64,000 nucleotides of DNA from Paenibacillus sp. TCA20 (GCF_000732325.1 NZ_BBIW01000019.1:1-64000); one strand, 5' to 3'. Positions 1-10,642 are shown, counted from the stretch's first letter. Notes: a model not told the origin generated them from the letters alone. Translations and numbers: made by a program.

Positions 1-195
1 GAAAGAGAGCGATTAAGCTCATTTAGAAAAACTGACGAGAACGTAATGTTCTCTTTATTTTGCTCGGTTATCATACAGTCTGACGACTTGTACCATAACC
101 TTGCGTTTAGAATTTTGCAGTTGCAAAATTCTGCTCACTCGTTGTTCAGTTTTCAAAGATCAACTTCGTTGCGTTTCAACTCTCGTCGTCAGCAA
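1..195 (-). other. 5' leader of an rRNA operon (16S gene lies outside the left edge)
   Basis: Read on the minus strand, this stretch carries the block GATCTTTGAAAACTGAAC (about 144-161), typical of the pre-rRNA leaders and spacers of Bacillales. It is followed by a near-perfect palindrome at 109-132 (11-base arms, 2-base centre) and a smaller stem at 37-53 (GAGAAC/GTTCTC). Tandem promoters lie just upstream. lysS-linked rRNA operons are known in Bacillus. No 16S sequence is inside the window, so identification of the downstream gene is an inference. Confidence 0.72.
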
Positions 196-202
196 CTTTT
201 AT

Positions 203-231
203 ATCATATCATGTCCGGTTTAGAAATGCAA
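203..231 (-). promoter_or_regulatory. rRNA operon promoter P2
   Basis: On the minus strand TTGCAT (226-231) is followed after 17 bases by TATGAT (203-208). Start of transcription would be near 196, at the head of the rRNA leader. It is the downstream member of a tandem pair, the usual arrangement for rRNA operons. Confidence 0.65.
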
Positions 232-320
232 GCTTTTTTTAAAAGTTTTATTCAACTTCTCATCGAAGCTTACTTGCCTTGTTCTTTGTTTGAAACGGCT
301 TATTTCTTGGCCGGAATTAG

Positions 321-349
321 AATATACCATGTATATAAAACTTATGCAA
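321..349 (-). promoter_or_regulatory. rRNA operon promoter P1
   Basis: On the minus strand TTGCAT (344-349) is followed after 17 bases by TATATT (321-326). The -35 hexamer and the spacing are the same as in P2, about 118 bases downstream. The region between this promoter and the ktrB terminator at 485-509 holds no gene that I can support. Confidence 0.6.
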
Positions 350-484
350 CACTTTTCTCAAAATAATTTTCACTTCTCTATTTTTTATATTAGCAGCTGT
401 TTTATCTTTACAGATAACGATAGTTCTTGTCGAGTACGGTTGCATGGTTTTCAGCAGTCTTAGAATTTACTACTAAAAAAGAAA

Positions 485-509
485 AGTCGCTGCTTCTCAA
501 GCAGCGACT
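485..509 (-). terminator. Intrinsic terminator of ktrB
   Basis: An 11-base perfect stem (485-495 with 499-509) has a 3-base loop and is followed on the minus strand by a T-rich run. It lies 8 bases beyond the ktrB stop codon. Confidence 0.85.
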
Positions 510-516
510 CATCCTC

Positions 517-1854
517 CTATCCAATAATAATACGCCCTTCTGGGTGACGATACAGATTCTTTGTTTTCTTAGGACGTACTGCATATGCGATTGTAAGCGG
601 GCCGATCCGACCTATAAACATGGTTACGGTTATAATCAATTTTCCCCATACGGTCAGCTCTGGCGTAAGACCTACAGACAGCCCCACCGTACCAACCGCC
701 GATGCCGCTTCAAACATAATAGAAAGGAATGGCGCATCCTCTGTTGTAAGCAGCAGCAGGACAACCACCATGTATATCCCGAGTGTGATAATAATGATCG
801 TCATTGCTCTCATTACCAAGTCCTGAGCTATGCGATGTCTAAAGAACACGATATCTTTTTGACCACGAACCATGGCTATAATGGCACCCATCATAATGAA
901 GAAGGTTGTGGTCTTGATACCGCCGCCCGTCGAGCCTGGAGAAGCACCGATAAACATAAGCAGAATAAAGAAAAACTGTGTAGCTGAACGAAGTTCCGTC
1001 ATGTCTATTGTACTTGTACCCGAAGAGCGGGTAGATACCGATTGAAAGAACGATGCATATACTTTATGAGCAAAATCCAGTGATCCCAACGTCTTTGTAT
1101 TAGTAAACTCGAATATAAATAGGACAAGTGCACCTATACCAATAAGAAATCCCGAAACGGATAGCACCATTTTTGAATGTAAGGACAGTGAACGCTTCTT
1201 AGGAAACTCAAACAAGTCATTGAGTACAACAAAACCCAAACCACCAGAAATAACAAGTACGGAGGCTACCACATTAAAGAGCCAATCTCCTGTGTAATTC
1301 ATAAAGCTGTTTCCGAACAAATCAAACCCACCGTTGTTAAACAAGGATACCGAGTGAAATACACCATAATAAAAGGCCTGGCCAAACGGCATCTCTACTG
1401 CCCAACGAATCGTGAAAATGATTGCAGCAATACCTTCAATGGAGAAGGAGAAGATCAGCACTTTGCGTATAATACGCACGACTCCTTCCATCGTATCTGC
1501 ATTAATCGCTTCTTTCAGAAGCAATCGGTCTTTTAAAGACAATCTGCGGCCGAATAGAAGGGCAATCAGTGTGGCAATGGTCATAAAGCCCAAACCGCCA
1601 AGCTGCATCAGCACCATAATGACGATCTCGCCGAATAAGGTGAAGGTGGACCCCACATCCACAACAATAAGACCCGTTACACAGGCCGCAGATGTCGCTG
1701 TAAATAGGGCATCCACGAAATTGAGGACTTGCCCGTTCTCATTGGCGATAGGCAGCATTAACAGAACCGTGCCTACGGCTATGATCGCAAGAATCCCGGC
1801 AACGAGTATGAATGGCGGGGAAGCAAATTTTTTAGTTATCCCTGTCTTTTTCAA
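517..1854 (-). CDS. ktrB: Potassium uptake channel subunit, KtrB/TrkH family
   Basis: Membrane subunit of a Ktr-type K+ uptake system. Sequence features are many hydrophobic helices and four filter loops of the family in order: SAACVTGL, FNNGGFD, STRSSGT and SAVGTVGLS. No KtrA/KtrC RCK partner gene is in the window, so the regulatory subunit must be elsewhere. In Firmicutes those partners bind c-di-AMP (family knowledge). An in-frame ATG exists at 1887, but it directly follows the lysS terminator and has no ribosome site. I prefer TTG at 1854, preceded by AAAGGCGA and giving an N-terminus LKKTGITKKF. The gene stands alone between lysS and the rRNA operon. Confidence 0.9.
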   Translation of the reverse strand: MKKTGITKKFASPPFILVAGILAIIAVGTVLLMLPIANENGQVLNFVDALFTATSAACVTGLIVVDVGSTFTLFGEIVIMVLMQLGGLGFMTIATLIALLFGRRLSLKDRLLLKEAINADTMEGVVRIIRKVLIFSFSIEGIAAIIFTIRWAVEMPFGQAFYYGVFHSVSLFNNGGFDLFGNSFMNYTGDWLFNVVASVLVISGGLGFVVLNDLFEFPKKRSLSLHSKMVLSVSGFLIGIGALVLFIFEFTNTKTLGSLDFAHKVYASFFQSVSTRSSGTSTIDMTELRSATQFFFILLMFIGASPGSTGGGIKTTTFFIMMGAIIAMVRGQKDIVFFRHRIAQDLVMRAMTIIIITLGIYMVVVLLLLTTEDAPFLSIMFEAASAVGTVGLSVGLTPELTVWGKLIITVTMFIGRIGPLTIAYAVRPKKTKNLYRHPEGRIIIG

Positions 1855-1903
1855 AACGGATCTCGCCTTTCTTGTTGCAGCATGCATTCATGACTTAATA
1901 AAA

Positions 1904-1941
1904 GAGGAACAACTGAAGCTGTATTCGCTCGGTTGTTCCTC
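1904..1941 (-). terminator. Intrinsic terminator of lysS
   Basis: A 10-base perfect stem, GAGGAACAAC with GTTGTTCCTC, is followed on the minus strand by TTTTATT. It sits in the 130-base gap between lysS and ktrB. Confidence 0.7.
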
Positions 1942-2018
1942 TGACTGTTGTACTTCATTAAAATAACAATTCTCCGTTGCTGCGATCAAGCAGTAACTAC
2001 AGCTCACGCTACGTTCGA

Positions 2019-3566
<1,548 letters not shown>

Positions 3567-3596
3567 TTATAGGAAACGCACGCCGATACTGAAAAA

Positions 3597-3617
3597 AAGC
3601 TTCCCCAAGGGAAGCTT
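3597..3617 (-). terminator. Intrinsic terminator of greA
   Basis: A 9-base stem AAGCTTCCC/GGGAAGCTT is followed on the minus strand by seven T. It separates greA from lysS. Confidence 0.85.
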
Positions 3618-3643
3618 CTAATCCTTATCCCGAAAACATGGTA

Positions 3644-4120
3644 TTACTTCTTGATATCCACGATTTTATACTGGATGACGCCCGCTGGGACGTTAACATC
3701 AACAACGGTTCCTTTTTTCTTGCCAAGGATCGCCTTGCCCACCGGACTTTCATTCGAGATTTTATTCTGCAGCGGGTTGGATTCCGCTGTTCCGACAATC
3801 GTATATTCAACAACATCACCGAATTCGAGATCTTCAACCGAAACGGTTGCTCCAATACCTACCGTATCTGTGTCGATTTCGTCACTGTTGATAATACGTG
3901 CATTACGAAGCATTTTCTCCAAAGTAATAACACGGCCCTCGATGAAGGCTTGTTCATTCTTGGCATCTTCGTACTCGGAGTTCTCGCTAATGTCGCCGTA
4001 TCCGATTGCTACTTTGATCCGTTCGGCAACTTCGCGGCGCTTAACGGATTTGAGGTTCTCAAGTTCATCTTCCAGCTTCTTGAGCCCTTCCTGTGTAAGA
4101 ATGACTTCTTTATCGCTCAT
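3644..4120 (-). CDS. greA: Transcription elongation factor GreA
   Basis: Stimulates RNA cleavage by backtracked RNA polymerase. The first half is the coiled coil ([20 protein letters not shown]) with the acidic tip region [12 protein letters not shown]. The second half is the FKBP-like domain ending in [21 protein letters not shown]. Length from ATG 4120 is 158 residues, the family norm. Longer in-frame starts add an unrelated leader. The ribosome site is AGGAG upstream of 4120. It lies between dus and lysS, has its own strong promoter near 4267-4295, and ends in a hairpin terminator. Confidence 0.97.
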   Translation of the reverse strand: MSDKEVILTQEGLKKLEDELENLKSVKRREVAERIKVAIGYGDISENSEYEDAKNEQAFIEGRVITLEKMLRNARIINSDEIDTDTVGIGATVSVEDLEFGDVVEYTIVGTAESNPLQNKISNESPVGKAILGKKKGTVVDVNVPAGVIQYKIVDIKK

Positions 4121-4266
4121 CTCAACCGATTCTCCTGTCATGGGAATAATGTAAAACCATTTCAATTACCTGTAAAAACAATATGCAAATCTTCAGAAAA
4201 CAGAACACCTTGTTCTCTTGATGTAAAGTTTCATTAAAAAGCTTCTTGCCGAATTTATACCAAAAA

Positions 4267-4295
4267 ATTATAGGTTAACGGTATTCAAAAGTCAA
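4267..4295 (-). promoter_or_regulatory. Sigma-A promoter of greA
   Basis: TTGACT (4290-4295) and TATAAT (4267-4272) are 17 bases apart on the minus strand. The transcript would have a leader of about 140 bases before greA. Confidence 0.75.
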
Positions 4296-4344
4296 TGTCG
4301 CCCCTTAGAGATTGTTGGAAACAAACATAAAAATTAAGAATTGT

Positions 4345-5376
4345 TTAACAAGCACAGTCTGCATTGACCACTTCTGCCTCGATGGCCTTCTCATTCTCGT
4401 CGTTTTGAGGCAGCTGCTCGAGGAAATTCGTCAAAACGGATACCATTTCGTCACGCTTTGTCCCTTCCATAATCGCATCTTTAATGCGAGCAGAGCCTTT
4501 CAGCCCCTTCAGGTACCAGGACAGATGCTTGCGCATCTCGCGGACAGCCACATGTTCTCCTTTGAGCGCTATAAGGCGGTCCATATGCAAAATAGCAATA
4601 CGGATCTTCTCCTCCGGATCAGGATCGGGAGGAAGAATGCCTTTCTCCAGATATTCAATCGTCCGGTACAGCATCCAGGGGTTCCCGAGTGCAGCACGGC
4701 CGATCATGACGCCATCAACGCCAGATTCCTCCAGTCTGCGCTTGGCCTCTTCAGGTGAGGAGATATCTCCGTTGCCAATAATCGGAATGGATACCGATTC
4801 CTTAACTTCCTTTATAATGTCCCAGTCTGCATATCCGGTATACAACTGCTCTCTCGTTCTGCCGTGCAGCGCAATGGCTTTGCCTCCCGCGCTCTCCACA
4901 GCACGCGCATTCTCCACAGCATATACATGATCATGATCCCAGCCGATCCGCATTTTAACCGTTACCGGCTTCGCGACAGCATCTACAACGGCAGATACCA
5001 TCTCATAGATCTTATTTGGATCGAGCAGCCATTTAGCTCCCGCATCACTTTTGTTGATTTTTGGAGCAGGACAGCCCATATTGATGTCGATAATGTCAGC
5101 ATTTGTTTCTTGATCAACAATCTTCGCTGCACCGACTAACGAATCACGGTCTCCACCAAAAATCTGCAGGCTAAGCGGCTTTTCCCGTTCATCAACAAAA
5201 AGCATTTCCCGTGTACGCTTGTTTCCGTTCAGTATTCCTTTGTCACTAACCATCTCCGCACATACGAGCCCTGCGCCAAATTCTTTGGCAATCAAACGAA
5301 ACGCCGGGTTACTTACTCCAGCCATCGGCGCAAGCACAACCTGGTTCTTCATTTCAATATCTGCTATTTTCAGCAT
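4345..5376 (-). CDS. dusB: tRNA-dihydrouridine synthase (DusB type)
   Basis: FMN-dependent reductase that makes dihydrouridine in tRNA. Family signatures are APMAGVSNPAFR near the N-terminus, the INMGCPAPKINKSDAG block containing the catalytic Cys, KMRIGWD, and GNGDI followed by GVMIGRAALGNPW for FMN binding. Its 343 residues match the Dus family. The ribosome site AAAGGGGGG precedes ATG 5376. It is the equivalent of B. subtilis yacF, downstream of folK and yazB in the folate cluster. A short Cys-ending tail (NADCAC) is unremarkable. Confidence 0.95.
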   Translation of the reverse strand: MLKIADIEMKNQVVLAPMAGVSNPAFRLIAKEFGAGLVCAEMVSDKGILNGNKRTREMLFVDEREKPLSLQIFGGDRDSLVGAAKIVDQETNADIIDINMGCPAPKINKSDAGAKWLLDPNKIYEMVSAVVDAVAKPVTVKMRIGWDHDHVYAVENARAVESAGGKAIALHGRTREQLYTGYADWDIIKEVKESVSIPIIGNGDISSPEEAKRRLEESGVDGVMIGRAALGNPWMLYRTIEYLEKGILPPDPDPEEKIRIAILHMDRLIALKGEHVAVREMRKHLSWYLKGLKGSARIKDAIMEGTKRDEMVSVLTNFLEQLPQNDENEKAIEAEVVNADCAC

Positions 5377-5471
5377 GAAACGAACCCCCCCTTTCTTCCT
5401 ATTGTTCTAGAATGGTTATATTTATTGATTTTGAAACATCCATTACGTTAATTTATTCAAAAAAAGGATGG

Positions 5472-5663
5472 CTACCTCTGAAGCTCCGCAATCGTAATTT
5501 CGAGCGCTTCAGCAATGACTGCAAGCTGTTCATCCGTTGGCTTCCGGGTGCCCCGTTCGAACATCCCCAGCATCGCGAGAGAAATCCCTGATTGTTCTGC
5601 TAAAGTTTGCTGTGTAAAGCCTTTTAACTTTCGGAAAGCGCGGATGCGTCTGGCCAGGTGCAT
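5472..5663 (-). CDS. yazB: Small XRE-family DNA-binding protein (YazB-like)
   Basis: A protein of 63 residues consisting almost only of a helix-turn-helix of the Cro/CI type (TQQTLAEQSGISLAMLGMFE). Its target is unknown. It sits between folK and dus, exactly where yazB lies in B. subtilis. The gene overlaps the 3' end of folK by about 40 bases. ATG at 5663 has GGTGG five bases upstream. An in-frame GTG at 5672 would add three residues. Confidence 0.82.
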   Translation of the reverse strand: MHLARRIRAFRKLKGFTQQTLAEQSGISLAMLGMFERGTRKPTDEQLAVIAEALEITIAELQR

Positions 5664-6169
5664 GTTTTCCACCGTTGTATTCCATCCCTTTCATCCAGAC
5701 TCTCAAGAGCTGTTTGTACAAAAGTATATATAGGACCTGACTTCGTGCTCACTACATCTGACAAAGGTACCAGCACAAAAGCACGCTCCGCCATCCTTGG
5801 ATGCGGCAGTACGAGCTGCTCCGTATTCATCTCTGTGCCTTCATACCACAACAGATCAAGATCCACAGTTCTCGGTCCCCATCTGATATCCCGGACTCTC
5901 CCAAGACGGTGCTCAATATCCAGCATGAGGACAAGCAGCTCGTCCGGTGACAGTGAGGTCTCTACAGCAATCGCCATATTAATAAAGGAAGGCTGGTCCA
6001 CGTACCCGACAGGTTCTGTCTCGTATAGATCGGAGCATCTGAGCACCTTCACATGATCCTGCTCATGCAGCAGCTGAATGGCAGACAGCAGAGTAGCTTC
6101 CCGATCGCCCAAATTAGCCCCTAAAGCAATATAAGCCTCTGACGGATCAGAGGTCTGGTGTGCGTTCAT
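5624..6169 (-). CDS. folK: 2-amino-4-hydroxy-6-hydroxymethyldihydropteridine pyrophosphokinase
   Basis: Transfers pyrophosphate from ATP to 6-hydroxymethyl-dihydropterin in folate synthesis. Motifs include ALGANLGDR near the N-terminus, the ligand loop RWGPRTVDLDLLWYEG, and HPRMAERAFVLVPL. Its 181 residues are slightly longer than the family because of a C-terminal extension that overlaps yazB. It starts 7 bases after the folB stop, so it is part of the pab/fol operon. Confidence 0.95.
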   Translation of the reverse strand: MNAHQTSDPSEAYIALGANLGDREATLLSAIQLLHEQDHVKVLRCSDLYETEPVGYVDQPSFINMAIAVETSLSPDELLVLMLDIEHRLGRVRDIRWGPRTVDLDLLWYEGTEMNTEQLVLPHPRMAERAFVLVPLSDVVSTKSGPIYTFVQTALESLDERDGIQRWKTCTWPDASALSES

Positions 6170-6175
6170 GAATCG

Positions 6176-6544
6176 TTATCCCACTTTCCTAGTGCGATGA
6201 AGTTCTATAGTGACTCCTCCAAAATGAATGTCAAATGGAGGATGCGGCTTCGTTACTTTGACAATAAGCGCATTGACATTAGTATAAGTCGCAAGGAGCG
6301 AAGATGCAATATTTTCGCCTAAAGCTTCAATTAATTGGAACGACTGATTCTCAACAATATCCTTCACCTGTGCATGGATCTCCGCATAGTTGATCGTTTT
6401 GTTCAGATCATCCGTGCTTCCTGCCTCCTGCAGATCAAGATCCAGCTCAAGATCAATATAGAAGCGCTGACCCAGCTTACGCTCTTCTTCAAAAACTCCA
6501 TGATATCCGAAATACTCCATCCGGTGCAGCTTCATTTTATCCAT
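6176..6544 (-). CDS. folB: Dihydroneopterin aldolase
   Basis: Cleaves dihydroneopterin to 6-hydroxymethyl-dihydropterin and glycolaldehyde. The protein of 122 residues has the family start GYHGVFEEERKLGQRF, TINYAEI and the C-terminal KPHPPFDIHFGGVTIE. Start ATG 6544 overlaps the folP stop as TAATG, indicating translational coupling. Confidence 0.96.
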   Translation of the reverse strand: MDKMKLHRMEYFGYHGVFEEERKLGQRFYIDLELDLDLQEAGSTDDLNKTINYAEIHAQVKDIVENQSFQLIEALGENIASSLLATYTNVNALIVKVTKPHPPFDIHFGGVTIELHRTRKVG

Positions 6545-7401
6545 TACTTCATCTCCTTCAACGTTTGATACAGCATAGCGTCACACATATCGACCGTCCG
6601 TTTGATCTTGGCTACATCATGCACACGCACCATTTGCGAGCCTTGGGCAATACCGAAGGCAACTGTCGCAGCTGTTCCCTCCACCAGATCGTCTACAGGG
6701 AGGTTCAAGGTATTGCGGATAAATCTTTTGCGTGAGGTTGCAAGCAATACCGGATAACCTAGGTTCGCCAGGTCGCCAAGGGACGCCATCATGAGCAGAT
6801 TTTGTTCGTACGATTTGGCAAAACCAATTCCAGGATCCAAAATGATATGGTTCTTATCTACTCCGGCTGCCAACGCCAAATCAATGCTCTCCTGCACATC
6901 TCGTAGGGCGTCACTTACAAAATCACTGTAATCCGTGTTGTCCCGGTTATGCATTAAAATGATAGGACATGCCTTTTCCTTAGCCAGCTCCGCCATATGC
7001 GGATCCGCCTTGCAGCCCCAAATATCATTAATGATATGTGCGCCTGCTTCTAATGCAGCCCGTGCCACCTCTGACTTGTATGTATCAATGGAAATGGGAA
7101 TGTGAGGTGCACGCTCTGAGATCGCCTTAATTACAGGCACAACCCGCGTAATTTCCTCCTCATCGCTGATCACCGTATGACCCGGACGTGTAGATTCACC
7201 GCCGATGTCTATCATGTCTGCTCCCTGCCCATACAACTCCAGTGCATGGGTTACCGCTCGTTCTACGTCGTAGAACTGACCGCCATCGGAGAAGGAATCC
7301 GGCGTTACATTAACTATGCCCATAATGAGTGTTCTTTCACCAAGGGTAAGCGTCATTTCACCCTTTTGATAAGTACGCTTATAAATTCTAGGTTGTAGCA
7401 T
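6544..7401 (-). CDS. folP: Dihydropteroate synthase
   Basis: Condenses p-aminobenzoate with hydroxymethyl-dihydropterin pyrophosphate, the step blocked by sulfonamides. A TIM barrel with MGIVNVTPDSFSDGG, DIGGESTRPG, SIDTYK, LDPGIGFAKS, SRKRFI and the C-terminal VRVHDV. Length 285 residues is typical. The ATG at 7401 lies inside the last codons of pabC (14-base overlap). Confidence 0.97.
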   Translation of the reverse strand: MLQPRIYKRTYQKGEMTLTLGERTLIMGIVNVTPDSFSDGGQFYDVERAVTHALELYGQGADMIDIGGESTRPGHTVISDEEEITRVVPVIKAISERAPHIPISIDTYKSEVARAALEAGAHIINDIWGCKADPHMAELAKEKACPIILMHNRDNTDYSDFVSDALRDVQESIDLALAAGVDKNHIILDPGIGFAKSYEQNLLMMASLGDLANLGYPVLLATSRKRFIRNTLNLPVDDLVEGTAATVAFGIAQGSQMVRVHDVAKIKRTVDMCDAMLYQTLKEMK

Positions 7402-8293
7402 CTCTCCGACCTGCCTTTATTCGATATAGATGTAACAGCTCTCTCGTAATCGGACCCATTCGTCCTTGTGATATCTCCACCGCAGAGTCCTCGCCTGTCG
7501 GCACGTCCAGAATTGTAGTGATTGGAACTAATTCCTGAATAGAGCTGGTCATAAAAATTTCGTCTGCATCCCTCAGCGCCTCCCAGGTATATAGGCCCTC
7601 AGCAGCTGGGATCTGCTGTTCTTTACACACTTCAAGCACAACTTCTCTTGTTATACCCGGCAGGATGCCTGTCGATAATTCTGGCGTGAACACCATCCCA
7701 TCCTTCACAAAAAAGAGATTGCTGACCATGCCTTCGGCCAAATATCCCTCCGGTGTCAGCATTAATCCCTCAGCTTGCCGCTGAACAGCCTGTGCATACT
7801 GCATAAGCTCCCGCTTCGCTAGAATATTATTCATGTAATGCAGCGATTTAAATCGAACAAGCCCCTCTGGGGTATTTCGTCTCGTTCGCAGCAGCTGAAG
7901 CGCCTTGCCCTTCTCATACCATTCATCAGACATGGCAGGCAAGGGTTTGGCAAATACAATATGATTCGGCTCAGAATAATTGCCAGCTGGGAGTCCGAGC
8001 AGCTCCTCTCCTGCAGATACTGTATACCGAATATAAGCTTCCTCCAGCCCATTCGCAGCCAGCAGTCTAACAATCCATCGCTCAAGCTCTTCTGAATCTG
8101 CTGCAAAAGGTATGCCCAGCTCAGCACAGCCTGCAGCCATTCGTTCCATATGCCGCCTCAAGATAGAGGGCTTGCCTTGATACGTACGAAAGGTCTCGAA
8201 CAAGCCGATGCCATACAAGAAGCCGTGATCCATTACAGGGATCGCGGCTTGTTTCAATTCGGTCAACTGACCGTTCACCATTGTATATTTCAT
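7388..8293 (-). CDS. pabC: 4-amino-4-deoxychorismate lyase (aminotransferase class IV fold)
   Basis: PLP enzyme that releases pyruvate from aminodeoxychorismate to give p-aminobenzoate. Fold-type IV signatures are DHGFLYGIGLFETFR, the probable PLP lysine in RFKSLHYMNN, GMVSNLFFV and TGILPGITR. The context (after pabB and pabA, before folP) separates it from branched-chain and D-amino-acid aminotransferases of the same fold. The start lies one base after the pabA stop. Confidence 0.94.
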   Translation of the reverse strand: MKYTMVNGQLTELKQAAIPVMDHGFLYGIGLFETFRTYQGKPSILRRHMERMAAGCAELGIPFAADSEELERWIVRLLAANGLEEAYIRYTVSAGEELLGLPAGNYSEPNHIVFAKPLPAMSDEWYEKGKALQLLRTRRNTPEGLVRFKSLHYMNNILAKRELMQYAQAVQRQAEGLMLTPEGYLAEGMVSNLFFVKDGMVFTPELSTGILPGITREVVLEVCKEQQIPAAEGLYTWEALRDADEIFMTSSIQELVPITTILDVPTGEDSAVEISQGRMGPITRELLHLYRIKAGRRDATT

Positions 8294-8294
8294 C

Positions 8295-8870
8295 TTAAGC
8301 CTGCTTCTTTATCTTCAGGAAATTACGCAGCATCTGATGCCCATAATCCGTAACGATGGATTCAGGATGGAACTGGACACCTTCAATGGGATACTCTTTA
8401 TGTCTTAGACCCATGATCTCGCCCTCTTCTGTCTCTGCTGTGATCTCCAAGCAGTCTGGCAGGCTCTCACGCTCCACCAGGAGGGAGTGATATCTCGTTG
8501 CCGTGAATGGTACCGGCAGGCCTTCAAATACCGATTGTCCACCATGAAGAATTGGAGACGTTTTGCCATGCATGAGTCTCTCTGCTCTAATGACGTTCCC
8601 GCCAAACGCTTGACCAATCGCCTGATGACCGAGACATACGCCAAAGATCGGAATTTTTCCTTTAAAGTGTGTCAGCACTTCCAAACTGATTCCCGCCTCA
8701 TTCGGCGTGCAGGGTCCGGGCGAGATCAATATATGATCAGGCGCAAGCGCCTCAATTCCTTCCAGGTCTATCTCGTCATTACGACGAACCTCAATTTCCT
8801 CACCTAGCTCACCTAAATACTGTACGAGGTTATACGTAAAAGAATCGTAATTATCAATAACTAGAATCAT
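8295..8870 (-). CDS. pabA: Glutamine amidotransferase subunit of aminodeoxychorismate/anthranilate synthase
   Basis: Supplies ammonia from glutamine to PabB. A class I amidotransferase of 191 residues with the nucleophile Cys in [10 protein letters not shown] and the His/Glu pair in GVQFHPES. The N-terminal [18 protein letters not shown] is diagnostic of the TrpG/PabA family. In B. subtilis the equivalent serves both folate and tryptophan synthesis. Whether it does so here cannot be told from the window. Confidence 0.96.
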   Translation of the reverse strand: MILVIDNYDSFTYNLVQYLGELGEEIEVRRNDEIDLEGIEALAPDHILISPGPCTPNEAGISLEVLTHFKGKIPIFGVCLGHQAIGQAFGGNVIRAERLMHGKTSPILHGGQSVFEGLPVPFTATRYHSLLVERESLPDCLEITAETEEGEIMGLRHKEYPIEGVQFHPESIVTDYGHQMLRNFLKIKKQA

Positions 8871-8997
8871 AATCTAAGTAACCTCCTCTAATCTCTTCTC
8901 AACTAAGCACTTGTAGAGCAAATGCGACTCACGTTAGAAACGGTACATCACATTAGTGTGTATGTTCCTATAGGTGTGACTGTTTGCACCTATGCTT

Positions 8998-10572
8998 TTA
9001 ACTCGTATGCATAGATCCAGCTTCTTCACTGTATTGTACAGCTTTCATCACGGCGCGTGCTTTGTTCTTCGATTCCCGGTACTCCCGATAAGGATCAGAA
9101 TCAATAACAATTCCAGCCCCGGCCTGAATGTAACCTATTCCATCTCTTACCGTCAAGGTCCTGATTACGATGTTCAGCTCCATATCTCCATCGTATCCAA
9201 TCCAGCCGATCGAACCGGTATAGGGCCCTCGTCTGACAGGCTCCAGCTCCTCTATGATCTCCATTGTACGAACCTTCGGAGCACCGGTAATCGTCCCTCC
9301 TGGAAATGCAGCAGCGATGACATCGAAGGCATTTTTACCATCCGCAATCGTTCCTTCGACTTGAGATACAAGATGCATGACATGGGAGTAATACTCAATC
9401 GTCATTAATTCAGGGACCCGGACCGTACCGTACTGCGCAACACGTCCGATATCGTTTCTTTCTAAGTCAACAAGCATGATATGCTCGGCCCGTTCCTTCT
9501 CCGTATGCAGCAGCTCACTTGCCATTTGCTTATCTTCTTCCGGTGTGGTTCCTCTTCGTCTTGTACCTGCAATCGGCCTTGCTACCACTTGTCCGTGATC
9601 AAGCTTGACCAAGAGCTCCGGAGAACCACTCACCAGCTCGAATTCCGGAGTACGCACATACCCCATATACGGAGATGGGTTGAGCACGCGGAGCCACTCA
9701 TATACATCCTCCGGAGAGGTGTGAAGCTCCTTCTGCTGGCGTAGAGACAAATTCACCTGAAATACATCGCCTTGGCTGATATAATCCTGGACTTTGCGGA
9801 CCGCCTGCTCAAATGCCGCCTGGGCAAAGGAGGATTCCCAGTCTGTCGTAACGTCAATAGAAGCATCTCCCTGCTCTGCCGCCAGCTTAATCCGATCAAG
9901 CCGGTGCTCCAGCTCAAGCCTGTATTTCAAGCCGCCTGCCGCTTCAATGATCTGCTCAGCTCTTACCATCATTCGTTCAGCACGGAGTTCAGCTTGTTGA
10001 AATTGCTCTTCAAGAGAAAGCTCCACCTGTTTAAGTACATAAACGGCACTGAAGAGCATCTTGCGTTCATGATCTATCATCCACACTTCATCAAACCGCA
10101 TCCACATATAATCAGGGAGCTCAGGATCGTCTTTCGCTATTACAGGCAGCTTCTCAAGCGAGCGAGCTATGTCATAGCTCAAGTAGCCGACAATACCGCC
10201 AGAGAAAGGGGGCATCCCTTCTACACGCGGAGCAGTATAAGGACTCAGCCACTCTTCAAGTATTGGGAGAGGAGCTCCTTCCAGCGTTCTTGTCGTAAGC
10301 TCTTTACCTGTTCCAAATCTTAAATCCTCGATCTGCGCTCTATTCCCTTTGCCTGTAATAACAGATACAGGATCAAGGCCTAGATAAGTGTACCTGCCGT
10401 CTTTGCCGCTCTCTAATACAAAAGCGTATGGAGAAGCCTGTTCCCAAGCGGGCTTCCATGAGCCCACTCTATCGTCCCCAGGAAAAGGCTTGCTGATAAC
10501 ATAAGGAAGCACAGTCCAATCGCCCTTGCTCCAGGCCTGCCAGTGATCATATGTCGTTAATACTTTATTCAT
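8998..10572 (-). CDS. pabB: Aminodeoxychorismate synthase component I (PabB, anthranilate synthase family)
   Basis: Converts chorismate and ammonia to 4-amino-4-deoxychorismate. The C-terminal two thirds is the chorismate-binding domain with QGDVFQVNLS, PIAGTRRRG (333-341), LVDLERNDIGRV, FPGGTITGAPK and QAGAGIVIDSDP. Position 335 is Ala where E. coli PabB has a lysine (PIKGT), so sequence alone does not exclude anthranilate synthase. Linkage to pabA, pabC and folP argues for p-aminobenzoate. The ribosome site GGAGG lies 12 bases before ATG 10572. A gap of 127 bases separates it from pabA. Confidence 0.92.
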   Translation of the reverse strand: MNKVLTTYDHWQAWSKGDWTVLPYVISKPFPGDDRVGSWKPAWEQASPYAFVLESGKDGRYTYLGLDPVSVITGKGNRAQIEDLRFGTGKELTTRTLEGAPLPILEEWLSPYTAPRVEGMPPFSGGIVGYLSYDIARSLEKLPVIAKDDPELPDYMWMRFDEVWMIDHERKMLFSAVYVLKQVELSLEEQFQQAELRAERMMVRAEQIIEAAGGLKYRLELEHRLDRIKLAAEQGDASIDVTTDWESSFAQAAFEQAVRKVQDYISQGDVFQVNLSLRQQKELHTSPEDVYEWLRVLNPSPYMGYVRTPEFELVSGSPELLVKLDHGQVVARPIAGTRRRGTTPEEDKQMASELLHTEKERAEHIMLVDLERNDIGRVAQYGTVRVPELMTIEYYSHVMHLVSQVEGTIADGKNAFDVIAAAFPGGTITGAPKVRTMEIIEELEPVRRGPYTGSIGWIGYDGDMELNIVIRTLTVRDGIGYIQAGAGIVIDSDPYREYRESKNKARAVMKAVQYSEEAGSMHTS

Positions 10573-10612
10573 GTAAATCTATATCCTCCAGCCGCCTGAT
10601 CTATTGTTTGTA

Positions 10613-10642
10613 AGTATACTAGAGCGTGCTGCTTTTTGAAAA
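10613..10642 (-). promoter_or_regulatory. Probable promoter of the pab/fol operon
   Basis: TTTTCA (10637-10642) and TATACT (10613-10618) are 18 bases apart on the minus strand, between the cysK terminator and pabB. The -35 is weak. No riboswitch or T-box was seen in the 135 bases before pabB. Confidence 0.45.

Noticed and set aside
427-987. Plus-strand open frame of 186 codons at the left edge
   Set aside because: Antisense to ktrB and crossing its terminator.
8871-8997. Hairpin ATAGGTG/CACCTAT in the pabB-pabA gap as a terminator
   Set aside because: Seven-base stem with a long loop and no T run on either strand. At most a weak attenuator.
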